Shown: positions 54,175 through 63,960 of the stretch, piece after piece
How the letters are laid out: each line of letters opens with the position of its first letter
Numbering within the stretch: the first letter of the stretch is position 1
Assembly: GCA_949825065.1 (NCBI GenBank)
Contig: OX463856.1
Span: forward strand, 20,022,632 to 20,086,631
Direction of reading: 5' to 3'
DNA length: 64,000 bases
Source of the DNA: Odontocerum albicorne
Taxonomy: Eukaryota; Arthropoda; Insecta; Trichoptera; Odontoceridae
Translations under genes and position numbers: made by a program
The notes under the pieces: generated by a model
Databases searched by the model: none
What the model saw: the letters and a program-made list of their open reading frames with translations, nothing else
What the model was told of the DNA's origin: nothing

Positions 54175-54320
54175 TACATATTTATACCTTTTGATGGCTT
54201 CTCTTTTTAATATATTTTCTGTTTTTTATCTTGAGATATGTACGAGTATATGCGGTTTCGGAATGTAAATATATATGTATATACTAACATATGCTGCAAT
54301 CAATAAACCTATTTTTATTT
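54175..54320 (+). mobile_element. LINE-E 3' terminus fragment
   Basis: CCTTTTGATGGCTTCTC, TTTCGGAATG and TGCAATCAATAAACCTATTT match the ends of 34980-35100 and of the unit at 6456-6775. The CAATAAACCTATTT terminus is repeated once more just downstream. Confidence 0.6.
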
Positions 54321-54354
54321 TGACAAACCTATTTTTATCAATAAACCTATTTTC

Positions 54355-54600
54355 GTTGTTCCATCTGCCTTACCCGACAGGGTAAGGCAAATAGAACTGA
54401 GCGCCAGACTTTCCTATTTCAACACATATTCAACGTATAATAGGATCAATAGATTGAAATTTTGAAAGATAGGAAGTGAAATAAACTGTATATTCGTAAG
54501 AAGGTAGAGGCAAGTGTGGAAGATATGGTAGAGTTCGGTGCTCTGTTCTTGTTGTTTACCTCAATAGGAAAATAAAGTATATATTCATATGAATGTATGT
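54355..54600. pseudogene. Two LINE-A 3' ends, back to back
   Basis: 54355-54420 is minus-strand: it reads GAAAGTCTGGCGCTCAGTTC, TATTTGCCTTACCCTGTCGG, equivalent to VWRSAQFYLPYPVG. 54470-54600 is plus-strand: RRLEASVEDMVEFGALFLL-type sequence followed by ATGAATGTATGTG. The arrangement is a divergent pair with the 3' termini outward. Confidence 0.5.
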
Positions 54601-55674
54601 GTATCATCCATACAACTCTTCATGATTATTTGCATGTTGTAAAGACCTTCCATTTCTCTCTCAGAATTTAATTCACTTGATCCCTAGATATCAAACACAC
54701 TATTCCAACTTTGTCATTATCATTATCATACCCAACAATTTTTTTTACATCCTACATTCACTCACGTCCCGGTATGAAAAGCTCCAAAAGTTCTTCACTC
54801 TTTCATTGTCAAACAACCACCTTGACACATATTTTTTTAAATTTGAAGACGTGCTATAAAAATATCGCTCTCCGTTCTGAACGAGTTGTAAATTCTTTGC
54901 GCTACGAATTATATGTACCTTCTCACAAAATATGTATGAACGCCTGAGTTCGGAACCAACTTCAGTGCATCGTCTTAAGTTCTATGATTACACTTGCAAT
55001 TATTAATTAAATACATATTTGACGAGGATCGAGTAACTTGAACATCATGAGAACGTTACTGTGGTGGCACAAATCGTTTTTTTAGTATCATTTTAATCGA
55101 GCTTCTTTGAATATTGTACAAATTATTCATATTCGATGAATACGAACTACCTCCACCCAGCTTATAAAATCCATCACACGAAATATTGAACCAACGAGTA
55201 ATCAATTATAATAAATTATTTCATATTCTATACATTTTTAATCGATCAAAATATATATAAAAATGTCCTTTTTTCATACAACTTTATTATTAGCGTTCTA
55301 TCATTTGATATTTCCTGATTCAGGCGGATTAGTAATCTTCTCCAATAATAATTTACCGAACTTGATGGATTATTAATTACTGCTAGATTATTGTTGAATA
55401 TTGATAGCTTAGTTATACTGTATTTTTGAATCGTGGTTCAATATTATTGTATAATGTGGCGTATCGATGTCTGTTCTGGTTAGTGTTTGAGAAGTTCAGA
55501 TATGCTACCGTTGTAACAAGGCTTAATAGCAACGAATTAAACTCAGGAGAGAGATAAAATACGAAATGAGTTTAACCTTTAACCACTGATGTACAATTAC
55601 AGTTGCCTACTTACTGAGGAGTGGTCTCTGATACTATCGGAACTTTACTTTTCTTTCAAAAGAAAGGAACACAA
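54601..55674. other. Unannotated DNA
   Basis: No feature was recognised. Confidence 0.45.
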
Positions 55675-55757
55675 AAACATTGTTTTTTTTATAAGTCTCT
55701 AAGCGAGTGAGATTTAAACATTGTTTTTTTTTATAAGTCTCTAAGCGAGTGAGATTT
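55675..55757. repeat. Direct duplication, ~42 bp x 2
   Basis: AAACATTGTTTTTTTTATAA... GTCTCTAAGCGAGTGAGATT occurs twice in succession (from 55675 and 55717), differing in the length of the T run. Confidence 0.9.
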
Positions 55758-56999
55758 TGTAAGTAAAATATGTAAGAGGAATGAGTTTTTTTTTACATTT
55801 TAAAATTGTCTAAAATTGTTTTTTTTTTTACCAAATTGTTAGTTTTCTACTAACAAATATTTTTCACAAATAAAAAACGCAATTGCGACTGCCATATACA
55901 AAATAATTGAATAGATAAAAACATTTGAGCAATTTCCGTTTTATGCATAAATTGAGGTATTCGGAAATAAAAACATCGGATGTACCGTGTACGTCCATAC
56001 TATCTTGAGGTAAAAATTCGTTCGCCGTACGCCGTACGGCAATACTCGTTTAGAGGTTAAAAAATTTATAATTTTAGGAAGAAAAAAACGACACGTGCAT
56101 GTCCTTGAAAAACAGTTACGTTTACGAAATAAAAGATAAAATATCAACAACTTTAAATACTCGGTATGATTTAAAACATTGAAAAGATAAAAAATACTCA
56201 AAAACAACCAAAGAGAATATAACATAAAGTTAATTTAAAAAGAGAGAGAAATTTAATGAAATAACCAGTTTTAGTCATGAAATGCTGAAAAGAACCCTGT
56301 ATTCAATAACATCTGTATTAAAATATTTACCTAACCTAATTCACGAGTAACTATCACATTTTGTTCTAGAATCAAGCACTCAAGATTTTTTCACTCCGTT
56401 ACAAAGCATATATAAAAAGCCAGACATGGATTTACCCAATTGTTGCATTCTCACGACTGAAGAATTGATATCATACGACGTGCATTTGTCGTAAGCAAAT
56501 TGCTATTGACAGAAAAAATGAGTTGTTAAAGATTTCATATGTTTTTGGTACACGGGATATTTTTACTATCAGTCAACACTAAAAATGTTACAAACGTAGA
56601 AATAAGAGTAAAAAAAACCTGCAACACCTTAATTTACCCATTTCATTAATGTTCACTACAATCACTGCACACTTGGTTGGTGTTTTCTAAACATACTGGA
56701 ATTTTACACATTATACAAAAATCAACAGTTTTTTCTCTTTTTCTATTATGGTCACAGTGTGAGGATAAAATTGAAGCTCGTCAACCGATGAATCATCGTT
56801 TTTAATTCAAATTTTAATCTAGTGTTGACTTTCTTTTTGCGGAGGCATTATTAGTTTCGTCACTAGATTAATAAAAATACGGTTAATATGTTATTAAGGG
56901 AATTTTTGTTCTACTAAAACATAACTCAGCACTGATATCTATATTTTTTTAATAAAATCTTCTCGTCCAATTTCTCCTTCACTTGAGTACTATTTAACC
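55758..56999. other. Unannotated DNA
   Basis: A TATATAAAAAG sequence at 56409-56419 could serve as a TATA box, but no transcription unit follows that I can support. A minus-strand 94-codon ORF (55941-56225) has no recognised motif. Confidence 0.35.
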
Positions 57000-57085
57000 T
57001 TTTTCTGGTTAGTTGGAAGGAATTGCAGGATAAAAATAGTCTACCAGATTGTATTGTGTACAGCAAAAACTTACATCATTTCTAA
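57000..57085 (+). mobile_element. SINE1 3' tail fragment
   Basis: TTTCTGGTTAGTTGGAAGGA, then GTCTACCAGATTGTATTGTG and TACAGCAAAAAC. This is the SINE1 tail including the CTGTATACAACGAAAA-type terminus; the head is absent. Confidence 0.65.
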
Positions 57086-57094
57086 AAGCTTTTG

Positions 57095-58290
57095 ATTATT
57101 TACACACATACATACCAACACGCCATTTCCCTGTCGGGGTAGAGACAAAGAACAGAGCTTCATACTTTCTTATCTAGACACACATCCTTCTTCTTCTTCA
57201 TGTGTCCTGCCGGGTCCCCCCGACGTTGACGATCACTTGGGAGAAACCTTGTCTGTCCTGGGCAGCACGGAACAGCTCCTCCACACCTCTCATCCCGGTC
57301 CATTCTCTAATGTTCCGAAGCCAGGAGTGCTGCCTTCTTCCAACTCCTCTACGACCCTCAATCTTCCCCTTTATGACAAGTTGTAGGATTGCATACTTTT
57401 CACCTCTCATTATGTGGCCAAAATATGAAGTCTTACGGAGCTTGATTGTTGTGAACAATTCTCTCTGTGTATTTGCTCTACGCAATACTTCAACGTTGCT
57501 AATCATGTCAGTCCAGGATATTCTTAGCATCCTTCGGTGGATCCACATTTCAAAAGCCTCCAAGCGGTTAATGATATTAACTTTGAGGGTCCATGCCTCG
57601 ACACCATAAAGCAAAACTGACCACACATAACACTTGATCATTCTTTGTCTGAGCTTCAAATTTATATTATTGTTGCAGAGAAGATTTTTCATTTTATTAA
57701 AAGCTGCACGAGCTGCTTCTATTCTACATTTAATTTCTATATCGGGGTCCAGATTCTCAGTGATGATGCTGCCCAAGTACTTAAACTGCTTTACTCTTTC
57801 AATATTGACACCACCCAGCCGAAGATTTGCATTTGGATGACTTTCTCGACTGAAAATCATCAGCAAACACACATCCTTAGCCTTTTTTATATTTATACAC
57901 CTTCTCATAGTACGTCTACGATTTCTCTGACTTTCTACACTTTCTTTTTTCAAAATATCATTCATTTGATCCAACCATAATTTCCTTGATCTTCCTCTCA
58001 CACGCCTGCCACTCAAGTTTGCACAATGTATATGTTTTGTTAGTTTTTCTTCATTCATCGTTCCACATGCCCATAGCACCTCAGCGAACTCTTCTTCATC
58101 TTACTTAACACATCTGATGCCTCAGGTTCACATTCGTCCCTTATCACTTTATTTCATTTTCTGACATAACATACATTGTCACTACATAAATTCCTCTCAA
58201 AATACATATTTATACAGCGTTTCTTCGGTTCATTTTAGTTTTTTTTCACGTCCACGTTTTGCTCTCATACATCAAATTTGTCACCAAAGT
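57095..58290 (-). pseudogene. LINE-A C-terminus interrupted by LINE-B
   Basis: The minus strand enters LINE-A near 58290 and, after frame changes, reads EEEFAEVLWACGTMNEEKLT (RWFGHVERMNEE.LT). It continues ANLSGRRVRGRSRKLWLDQM, NDILKKESVESQRNRRRTMR and KAKDVC down to 57867. After the LINE-B insertion it resumes at 57189 with CLDKKV, then a short relic of SSVLCLYPDREMA, ending TGTTGGTATGTATGTG near 57100. The two halves are separated by a 12-bp TSD. Confidence 0.8.
57190..57866 (-). pseudogene. LINE-B (RTE-like) insertion with 12-bp TSD
   Basis: A 677-bp, 5'-truncated insertion. ACACACATCCTT occurs at 57178-57189 and 57867-57878. On the minus strand an open frame of ~220 codons follows the C-terminal part of an RTE-like endonuclease-reverse transcriptase. 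It reads VKQFKYLGSIITENLDPDIE, AFNKMKNLL, CYVWSVLLYGVEAWTL, RLEAFEMWIHRRMLRISWTD, GHIMRGEKYAILQLVIKGKI and HSWLRNIREWTG. It ends VIVNVGGT and then a (GAA)n tail. RT and endonuclease domains are missing. The frame is intact, so the copy is among the youngest LINE fragments here. Confidence 0.88.
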
Positions 58291-58549
58291 ACTATGTGGA
58301 GTATCATCTTATTAGATGTTGATACTCTCCGGTCCCGAGTATACATATTTAAGTGCCCCATTGAACATTTGATAATTACTTATTGAACTGTTGATATAAA
58401 TCAGAAAAACATAATTTGCTGTGCTTGAACTTAAAAAACAGTGAAAAATACCTGAGACTTTGTAAGTGCCCATAGAAATTTCAAATATGTAAGGTATAAA
58501 TAGCACAAGTATTGAAGATATGTAATCAGCAGTAGAATTTTAAATTATT
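58291..58549. other. Unannotated DNA
   Basis: Nothing recognised. Confidence 0.4.
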
Positions 58550-58940
58550 TAACACTTTTATTGCAAATACAATCTGGCGAGCATATTGCAAGGCAGTAAT
58601 CTCTTCCAACCAACCGGACAAAAGTAAATTAAACAAGTTACGTGGTCGCAAAAAAATATTTAAATGACTATCCATTCCCGAAATCCATGAACACATACGT
58701 GAGCATACGCCCACAAACCCCACAAAGATGGTCAATAACCCGAATATTCCTTTTCATGAAAAGTAAGATATCATCAATCAAAGGAAAAGGAAGGGATGGT
58801 GGAGAGGAAAGAAAATATCAAGAATGAAACACGTTATATTCTGACTAGAAATTAAGAGTTTTTCAGTCGCTTCTTAAAGCACGCTAAGGACGAAGCGAGT
58901 TTTTACATTGATTTGTAACTGATTCAAGATACAATACTTC
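58550..58940 (-). mobile_element. LINE-D 3' end
   Basis: On the minus strand the C-terminal tail (ATGTAAAAACTCGCTTCGTC, CTTTAAGAAGCGACTGAAAA) leads into the full 3' UTR. It ends TTTTGTCCGGTTGGTTGGAA, TTGCAAGGCAGTAAT-complement and GATTGTATTTGCAATAAAAG. It matches 3895-4255 throughout. Confidence 0.85.
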
Positions 58941-59539
58941 CTCAAACCCCTGGCACAGCCCACTTCACTCAATAGCTGAAGAGAACTACAAAACCTCACG
59001 CAAAAATCTTTTTCAGTCATTCGAGAGACCGCATGTCAGTAATTAAGGGTTAAGATAAACTCACGAAACATGCAACTTTTTTATTTAGTTTTGTACACAG
59101 GCTATCAGAGAGACACTAACGAGTCAATATTTGTTGTACTCGTATACAAAAATGAATAAATATGTCACTTTGATTGAATGCCGTTCTTCAACGCTAAGTA
59201 AGAGTTTAACATAGCGATTGTCATGCGAAGGCCTGTCTGGGTTGTTAAGTTTTATTAATTTTAAAGTATTTATGTGATGAATGTGTTCGTGAGACATTAA
59301 TCACACGAATATTGTTTTTTTATCCACAAAAACTAAAAGAGATTTATTTAGCATCCTGGCTTTTCAAGTTTGATTCGAATCAAATTTCAGACTAGTTTTA
59401 CTGTCATTTTATCCTTACTTCATCATAATTACTACATCATCGTTGCCATTAGTTTTGGTGTTCTACGGCTGGAATAGTAATTCCTCGGCAAATTGCTGTT
59501 TCCATGATATATTTCGTTTTGATTTTTCCAAGTAGTACC
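58941..59539. other. Unannotated DNA
   Basis: No feature was recognised. Confidence 0.45.
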
Positions 59540-60252
59540 GAGTATTATTGATGGTTTTAATTTGGATTTTTTTACGTTATTTATCTCATAAATAAATACT
59601 TTGTAGAATCCCACACTTCTCCCCTTGAATGATATAGATTTTTTTTCCACCAAGTATTCAGAGGTAAAAGGATACCTATGACTTTGGTCATATGAGTATC
59701 ATTGAAGGTGAAATTTGGATTTTTTTTGCGTTTATTTCTTTCATTAATAAAGACTTCCGGGAAGAATCCCACACTACTCCCTTGAATCACATATGTAGTT
59801 TTCCACCCAGTATCCACGGGTATAAGGATACCTATGACCAGCGGCGGTTGGTCTCGAGGTGCGTTGGTGCGCTGAACCGGAGAAATAATTCGCAATATAG
59901 AGAAATAGTCTCACGGTTTACTGTATGTCTCTGTCTGCCCTACAGAATCTGCGTTTCCGTCCGTTGCATATTCGAGATCACTCCAGTATGAATTGGCAAA
60001 CTTGGCCGATCAATTTAAAAGGAACGTTTTTTTTTATTTTACTTAAATTTTTTTTTTAATTTTCACTTTAATAAAAATACTCGTATTATTTGTCAGTATT
60101 CTTATGCATATTTAATCTATACAAATATTTAACATTTTTGGAAGTCATGTTTGCGAATATATAATTTAATTAATGCGAATTATTTCTCCGGTTCAGCGCA
60201 CCAACCCACCTCGAGACCAGCCACCGCTGTCTATGACTTCGGTCATATATAT
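59540..60252 (+). repeat. 154-bp tandem duplication ending in SINE2-like tails
   Basis: Unit 1 (59540-59693) and unit 2 (59694-59838 plus about 60238-60252) share GAGTATTATTGATGG / GAGTATCATTGAAGG starts. They also share GAATCCCACACTNCTCCC, a CCACCNAGTATYCANRGGTA block and AGGATACCTATGACTTYGGT ends. The end block is the tail seen in SINE2 at 8040-8080. Unit 2 is split by a hAT MITE. Confidence 0.75.
59839..60229. mobile_element. hAT-type MITE, 391 bp, with TSD
   Basis: Inverted ends are CAGCGGCGGTTGGTCTCGAG (59839-59858) and the complement of TCGAGACCAGCCACCGCTG (60211-60229), with further pairing through GCGCTGAACCGGAGAAATAA. The 8-bp TSD is CCTATGAC (59831-59838) and TCTATGAC (60230-60237, one mismatch). 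No coding sequence; short ORFs across it (59581-59991 region, 60170-60382) are artefacts. Confidence 0.9.
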
Positions 60253-60491
60253 TTAAAACAAAAAATTTATGTGCTCCAGATTCTCTGACTTCAGTGTGCC
60301 ATCGGATACAGAACAGCGGTGTGACCGGTGAGTTTTGTGGTGTGAAACGGCTCATCCACTTAAAGAGAAAAAGAAAAAACAAAAACTCTGAGGCACAGCT
60401 TCACTTACCAACTGAATTGATGTTGGGATAGTTAGGAGATCTGTGACTACAATGCTCAACAACGACATTAGATTCTAGACTGAGTAGTATT

Positions 60492-60941
60492 CTTCTTCTT
60501 CTTGTCGTGCCTTATCAGGTCCCCCCGACGTTGGCAATCACTCTGGCAAAGGCTTCTCTATCTTGCGCAACCCGTAAAAGGTCCTCCATACGCCCTATCC
60601 CCGTCCAGTCTCTTATATTGCACAGCCAAGATGTTTGCCTTCTACCAGGATCACGCTGCCCCTCGATCTTGCCCATCAGTATCAACTGGAGGATTTCGTA
60701 CTTCTCTCCAAGTAAAATGTGACCCAGATAAGATATCTTGTGGACCTTAATATCTGTCAGCAGCTGTCTACGGCAATTAGCTCTCCTCAAGACCTCCGAA
60801 TTGGTGATCATATCAGTCCACGGTAAACAAAGCATTTTCCTGTGCAACCACATTTCGAACGCTTCCAACCGATTCATAGTATGAACCTTCAGCGTCCATG
60901 TTTCCAAACCATACAACAGAACAGGCCAAACAAACCAAACG
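60492..60941 (-). pseudogene. LINE-B insertion with 11-bp TSD
   Basis: A 450-bp 5'-truncated copy flanked by TGAGTAGTATT (60481-60491 and 60942-60952). The minus strand keeps an open frame: WPVLLYGLETWTLKVHTMNR, LEAFEMWLHRKMLCLPWTDM, GHILLGEKYEILQLILMGKI, TSWLCNIRDWTGIGRMEDLL and VIANVGGT, then a (GAA)n tail. The 188-codon ORF begins in flanking DNA, so its first ~45 residues are not part of the element. Confidence 0.88.
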
Positions 60942-60952
60942 TGAGTAGTATT

Positions 60953-61736
60953 AGTGATTCTAAATGTAAGGAGAACATGCAGAGATAAGGTTTCTTGAAC
61001 TAAGGTAGAATGGGAGGTTACTGTAGGGTTATATGATATACGGCGTACAACACATATAAACTTATTCGAATATCGGTACAATATGCTCGATGCAAGATCT
61101 GATTAATTCGAAATTATATGGTGATTTTCTTAGCCTCTAAATATTAACACGTGGCATAATTTATGATTGATAGTCCAGTTATGGAGATGAATGATTAAAG
61201 CCTTTCTGCTAAGAAAGAACTTTTTAACTCTCATGGGTTGATATATTTATCTAAAAATCATTATCTTAAATACGTATTTTTTGTTTGACTGTATTTTTCA
61301 AGAAAATAGTAAATTTATTTAATGTTGTGGGGACGATTAAAATATTTGGTTGCGATTATAGTATGAACATATTGATTTTTGTTTATGTGCCTGTATTCCT
61401 TTTTTTAAATTGATTTCAAGATTGAAACCTGGTTTGGTGCGGTGCAGGCTGTCTTCTTTTGGACGTTCCCGTATTGTATCGATGACTCATTTAGTTAAAT
61501 TTTTGTATTGTTGGAGAGTATGATATATATACTCGTACTTACATGCATGGTTATGTATTGTTGGAGAGTATGACATATATACTTACATACATGGTTATGT
61601 ATTGTTTGATTTTTTCGTTACGATTGGTATTTTGGTTTTATTTTTTTGTATTTTTGTTTATATTCTTTCTTTTGTTATGTATGAAGCAATCAATACTGTT
61701 TTTTTATTATTGTAATTGTTACTTTATTTGCAACAC
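60953..61736. other. Unannotated DNA with a ~50-bp duplication
   Basis: TGTATTGTTGGAGAGTATGA... TACATGCATGGTTA is duplicated at 61505-61605, the second copy lacking the CTCGTA of the first. No genes were recognised. Confidence 0.5.
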
Positions 61737-61925
61737 TCCTTGGTCTAGTTGGTAAGATGCCTGTCTCATAGCGGGGTTCGATACTCATTGGTACCCATCA
61801 ATTAATGGTTTAAGTTGGTTTTCCAAATAAGGTTTCTTTAACATATTTCTATTTAGTTTGAAGAGATTATCAAATGGCACTAAAGTTGTTTACATAGAAA
61901 GCAAAATAATACGATTCCAAGCCTC
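61737..61925 (+). mobile_element. SINE1 copy, diverged
   Basis: Head CTCCTTGGTCTAGTTGGTAA, GCGGGGTTCGATACTCATTG (box B-like), spacer AAGTTGGTTTTCCAAATAAG, tail TTTCTATTTAGTTTGAAGAG and AATGGCACTAAAG. Confidence 0.65.
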
Positions 61926-62165
61926 CCGGATTCTTTTTTTTAGAAATATAAAAAAATGTTATTTCCATATTTCTTTCATTTTGTAATAAATACCTGTTTT
62001 AACTATTTCGAATGTCAGTTAATAAAAAAACTTAAATGGTTAAAACGAATTCGTTTAACTTTGAAAACCCCTACGTTGGTAAACAGTTGAAATTTGTTTT
62101 TCTCTCATTAAAACGTGCAGTTTGCATTGGTAATTTTTATAAATGAGGCCCACGGTTGTCTAGAA

Positions 62166-63070
62166 CAGTGACTCCCAACCTTTATGGCATCGTGACCCCC
62201 GTTGATAAATAAATAAAAAAATTATGAAGAGTTTGATTTTTTTGACTCTGGATTCAGTTATCAGCTTATATAATACTTGCACCATCGTTTAAGTACTTTA
62301 ATAAGCAAATTAAGAAAATATTTTAACATCCTTTCTGTGCGATAGTTTTTTTTCTGATTTCATCATCCTGCTTTCATATCTCTATTTCCATCTTCTGGCC
62401 ATTAAAAACCTAATAAAAATTGAATTTTTTTGTTTTTATTATTTAGATTTTTATCCATAACAAAAAAACAAATCCTCGACCTTTAACTAAAAACTTTGAA
62501 AAATAATTGTTGTTGGTGGAAAGTTGTTGTTACTTATCAATAAACCGGCGATATGAAATACTGTACAGTGAAGTTTTAAATCAATAAATATCTAGTCAAT
62601 TATGAAACATGATGCCATTTTTTAAGAAAAACATTTGTTTCAAAATACACTGAGGAACAAAATGGAATATCGTATTTCAGCATGCATCACTTAACGACAC
62701 TACGCAACCCACAATTTGTGTCAATTGCGCACTCTCCGGTACAGGTAACATACATATTTGGACATTATCACAGCCTGCGGGCGGTGGGCTGGCGGCTCAT
62801 ACTTGTAGCTATACAGCCATGCAATGAACGCTAAGAATTCATACACTCCCTAACCTCCAATAGATTACGAACCTTAATAATGAGGAACGACAAGAATGAT
62901 GATGATAGTATTTTTTAATATTATAAACAAAATAAAATATTGATATTATTATGCAACTTGATGTTTTACTTATATACTTTTTGTAACAATCGTAGTCCGA
63001 TCCGGTGCGTCCTCCATCATATCTCTAATGACCTACCCGGTAGTTGCGTCTCCTCGGTTGAGAGACACTG
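62166..63070. mobile_element. hAT-2 non-autonomous element, 905 bp
   Basis: Ends are CAGTGACTCCCAACC (62166-62180) and GGTTGAGAGACACTG (63056-63070). The 8-bp flanks are GTCTAGAA (62158-62165) and GTCTAGAT (63071-63078), a TSD with one mismatch. The start followed by TTTATGGCATCGTGACCCCC is typical of hAT ends. No transposase similarity or long ORF was seen inside, so it would depend on a transposase from elsewhere. Confidence 0.75.
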
Positions 63071-63254
63071 GTCTAGATACGTCTCGATTACTTTAAAGTG
63101 ACCCTCGTAGAGGTCTTGTTGTAGTTCAAAGGAACAAAAATAAAACCTCTTTTGGAATTGATTACCCCTTGTGGCCCTGATTGATTATTTAGCCATGTTT
63201 CGTGTCCGATACAGAAAATGAACTCTAGCTATTTGAAACAATGTAAAGATAAAT

Positions 63255-63480
63255 TGTCTCATTTTATTGCTTTGTAGTTTTACAAATAATTATTTCACCA
63301 AAGACAGAATGGAAGGGGATAATTGGAAAAATGTTGTCTGAGAAAAAAGGTAAGGAGCATGAGAAACGGGAAAGTATGCATGACGAGGTGTATGGTTGTG
63401 GATTAGTTGAGATATAAAAACATGGATAGAAACGTGTGGAGATATTTCCTACAGAGATATGATGCGATATCATGTATATA
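63255..63480 (+). pseudogene. LINE-A C-terminal relic, weak
   Basis: NWKNVV at about 63323 and a later frame with DRNVWRYFLQR-type residues near 63427-63455 fit the DQ..DVL and DR.VWRS.LS positions. ATGATGCGATATCATGTATATA is the likely 3' terminus. Heavily decayed. Confidence 0.4.
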
Positions 63481-63580
63481 CCGATAATATTTAAAGTTTT
63501 TTGCCTGAAGAATTAAGAGTTATTATGGACAGATGCCACGTTGCCCACGCCAATTGTATGGTCAGGCAATGTTACAATTA

Positions 63581-63960
63581 AAATTTGATTCCTTCACCCT
63601 CAGTTATATATCAACTAGATCGGATAGAAACCGCGTTGTGTTTCATCATATTCAGAAATGTTAAAAATTGTATATCGCGCAGTTATCAAGTTTCTTTTAA
63701 AAAAATTTGATTCTTTCACCCTCAGTTATATATCAACTAGATCGGATAAAAACCGCGTTGTGTTTCATCATATTCAGAAATGTTAAAATTTGTACATCAC
63801 GCAGTTATCAAGTTTCTTTTTAAAAAAAATTGATTCCTTCACCCTCAGTTATATATCAACTAGATCGGATAGAAACCGCGTTGTGTTTCATCATATTCAG
63901 AAATGTTATGTTAAATTAAAATTTGTATATCACGCAGTTATCAAGTTTCTTTTTAAAAAA
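63581..63960. repeat. ~122-bp tandem repeat, 3 units
   Basis: TTCACCCTCAGTTATATATC anchors at 63593, 63715 and 63838 define units of 122 and 123 bp. Units are over 90% alike by eye, with differences mainly in A-run length. Unit ends read GTTATCAAGTTTCTTTT. The array stops about 40 bp before the right edge. The 68-codon ORF over it is an artefact. Confidence 0.9.

Noticed and set aside
56409..56470. TATA box with an initiator-like site
   Set aside because: No transcript-like or coding sequence follows; TATATAAA is expected by chance in DNA this AT-rich.
57198..58079. 293-codon minus-strand ORF as one protein-coding gene
   Set aside because: It joins LINE-A and LINE-B C-terminal pieces at a target-site duplication and lacks any RT or endonuclease domain.
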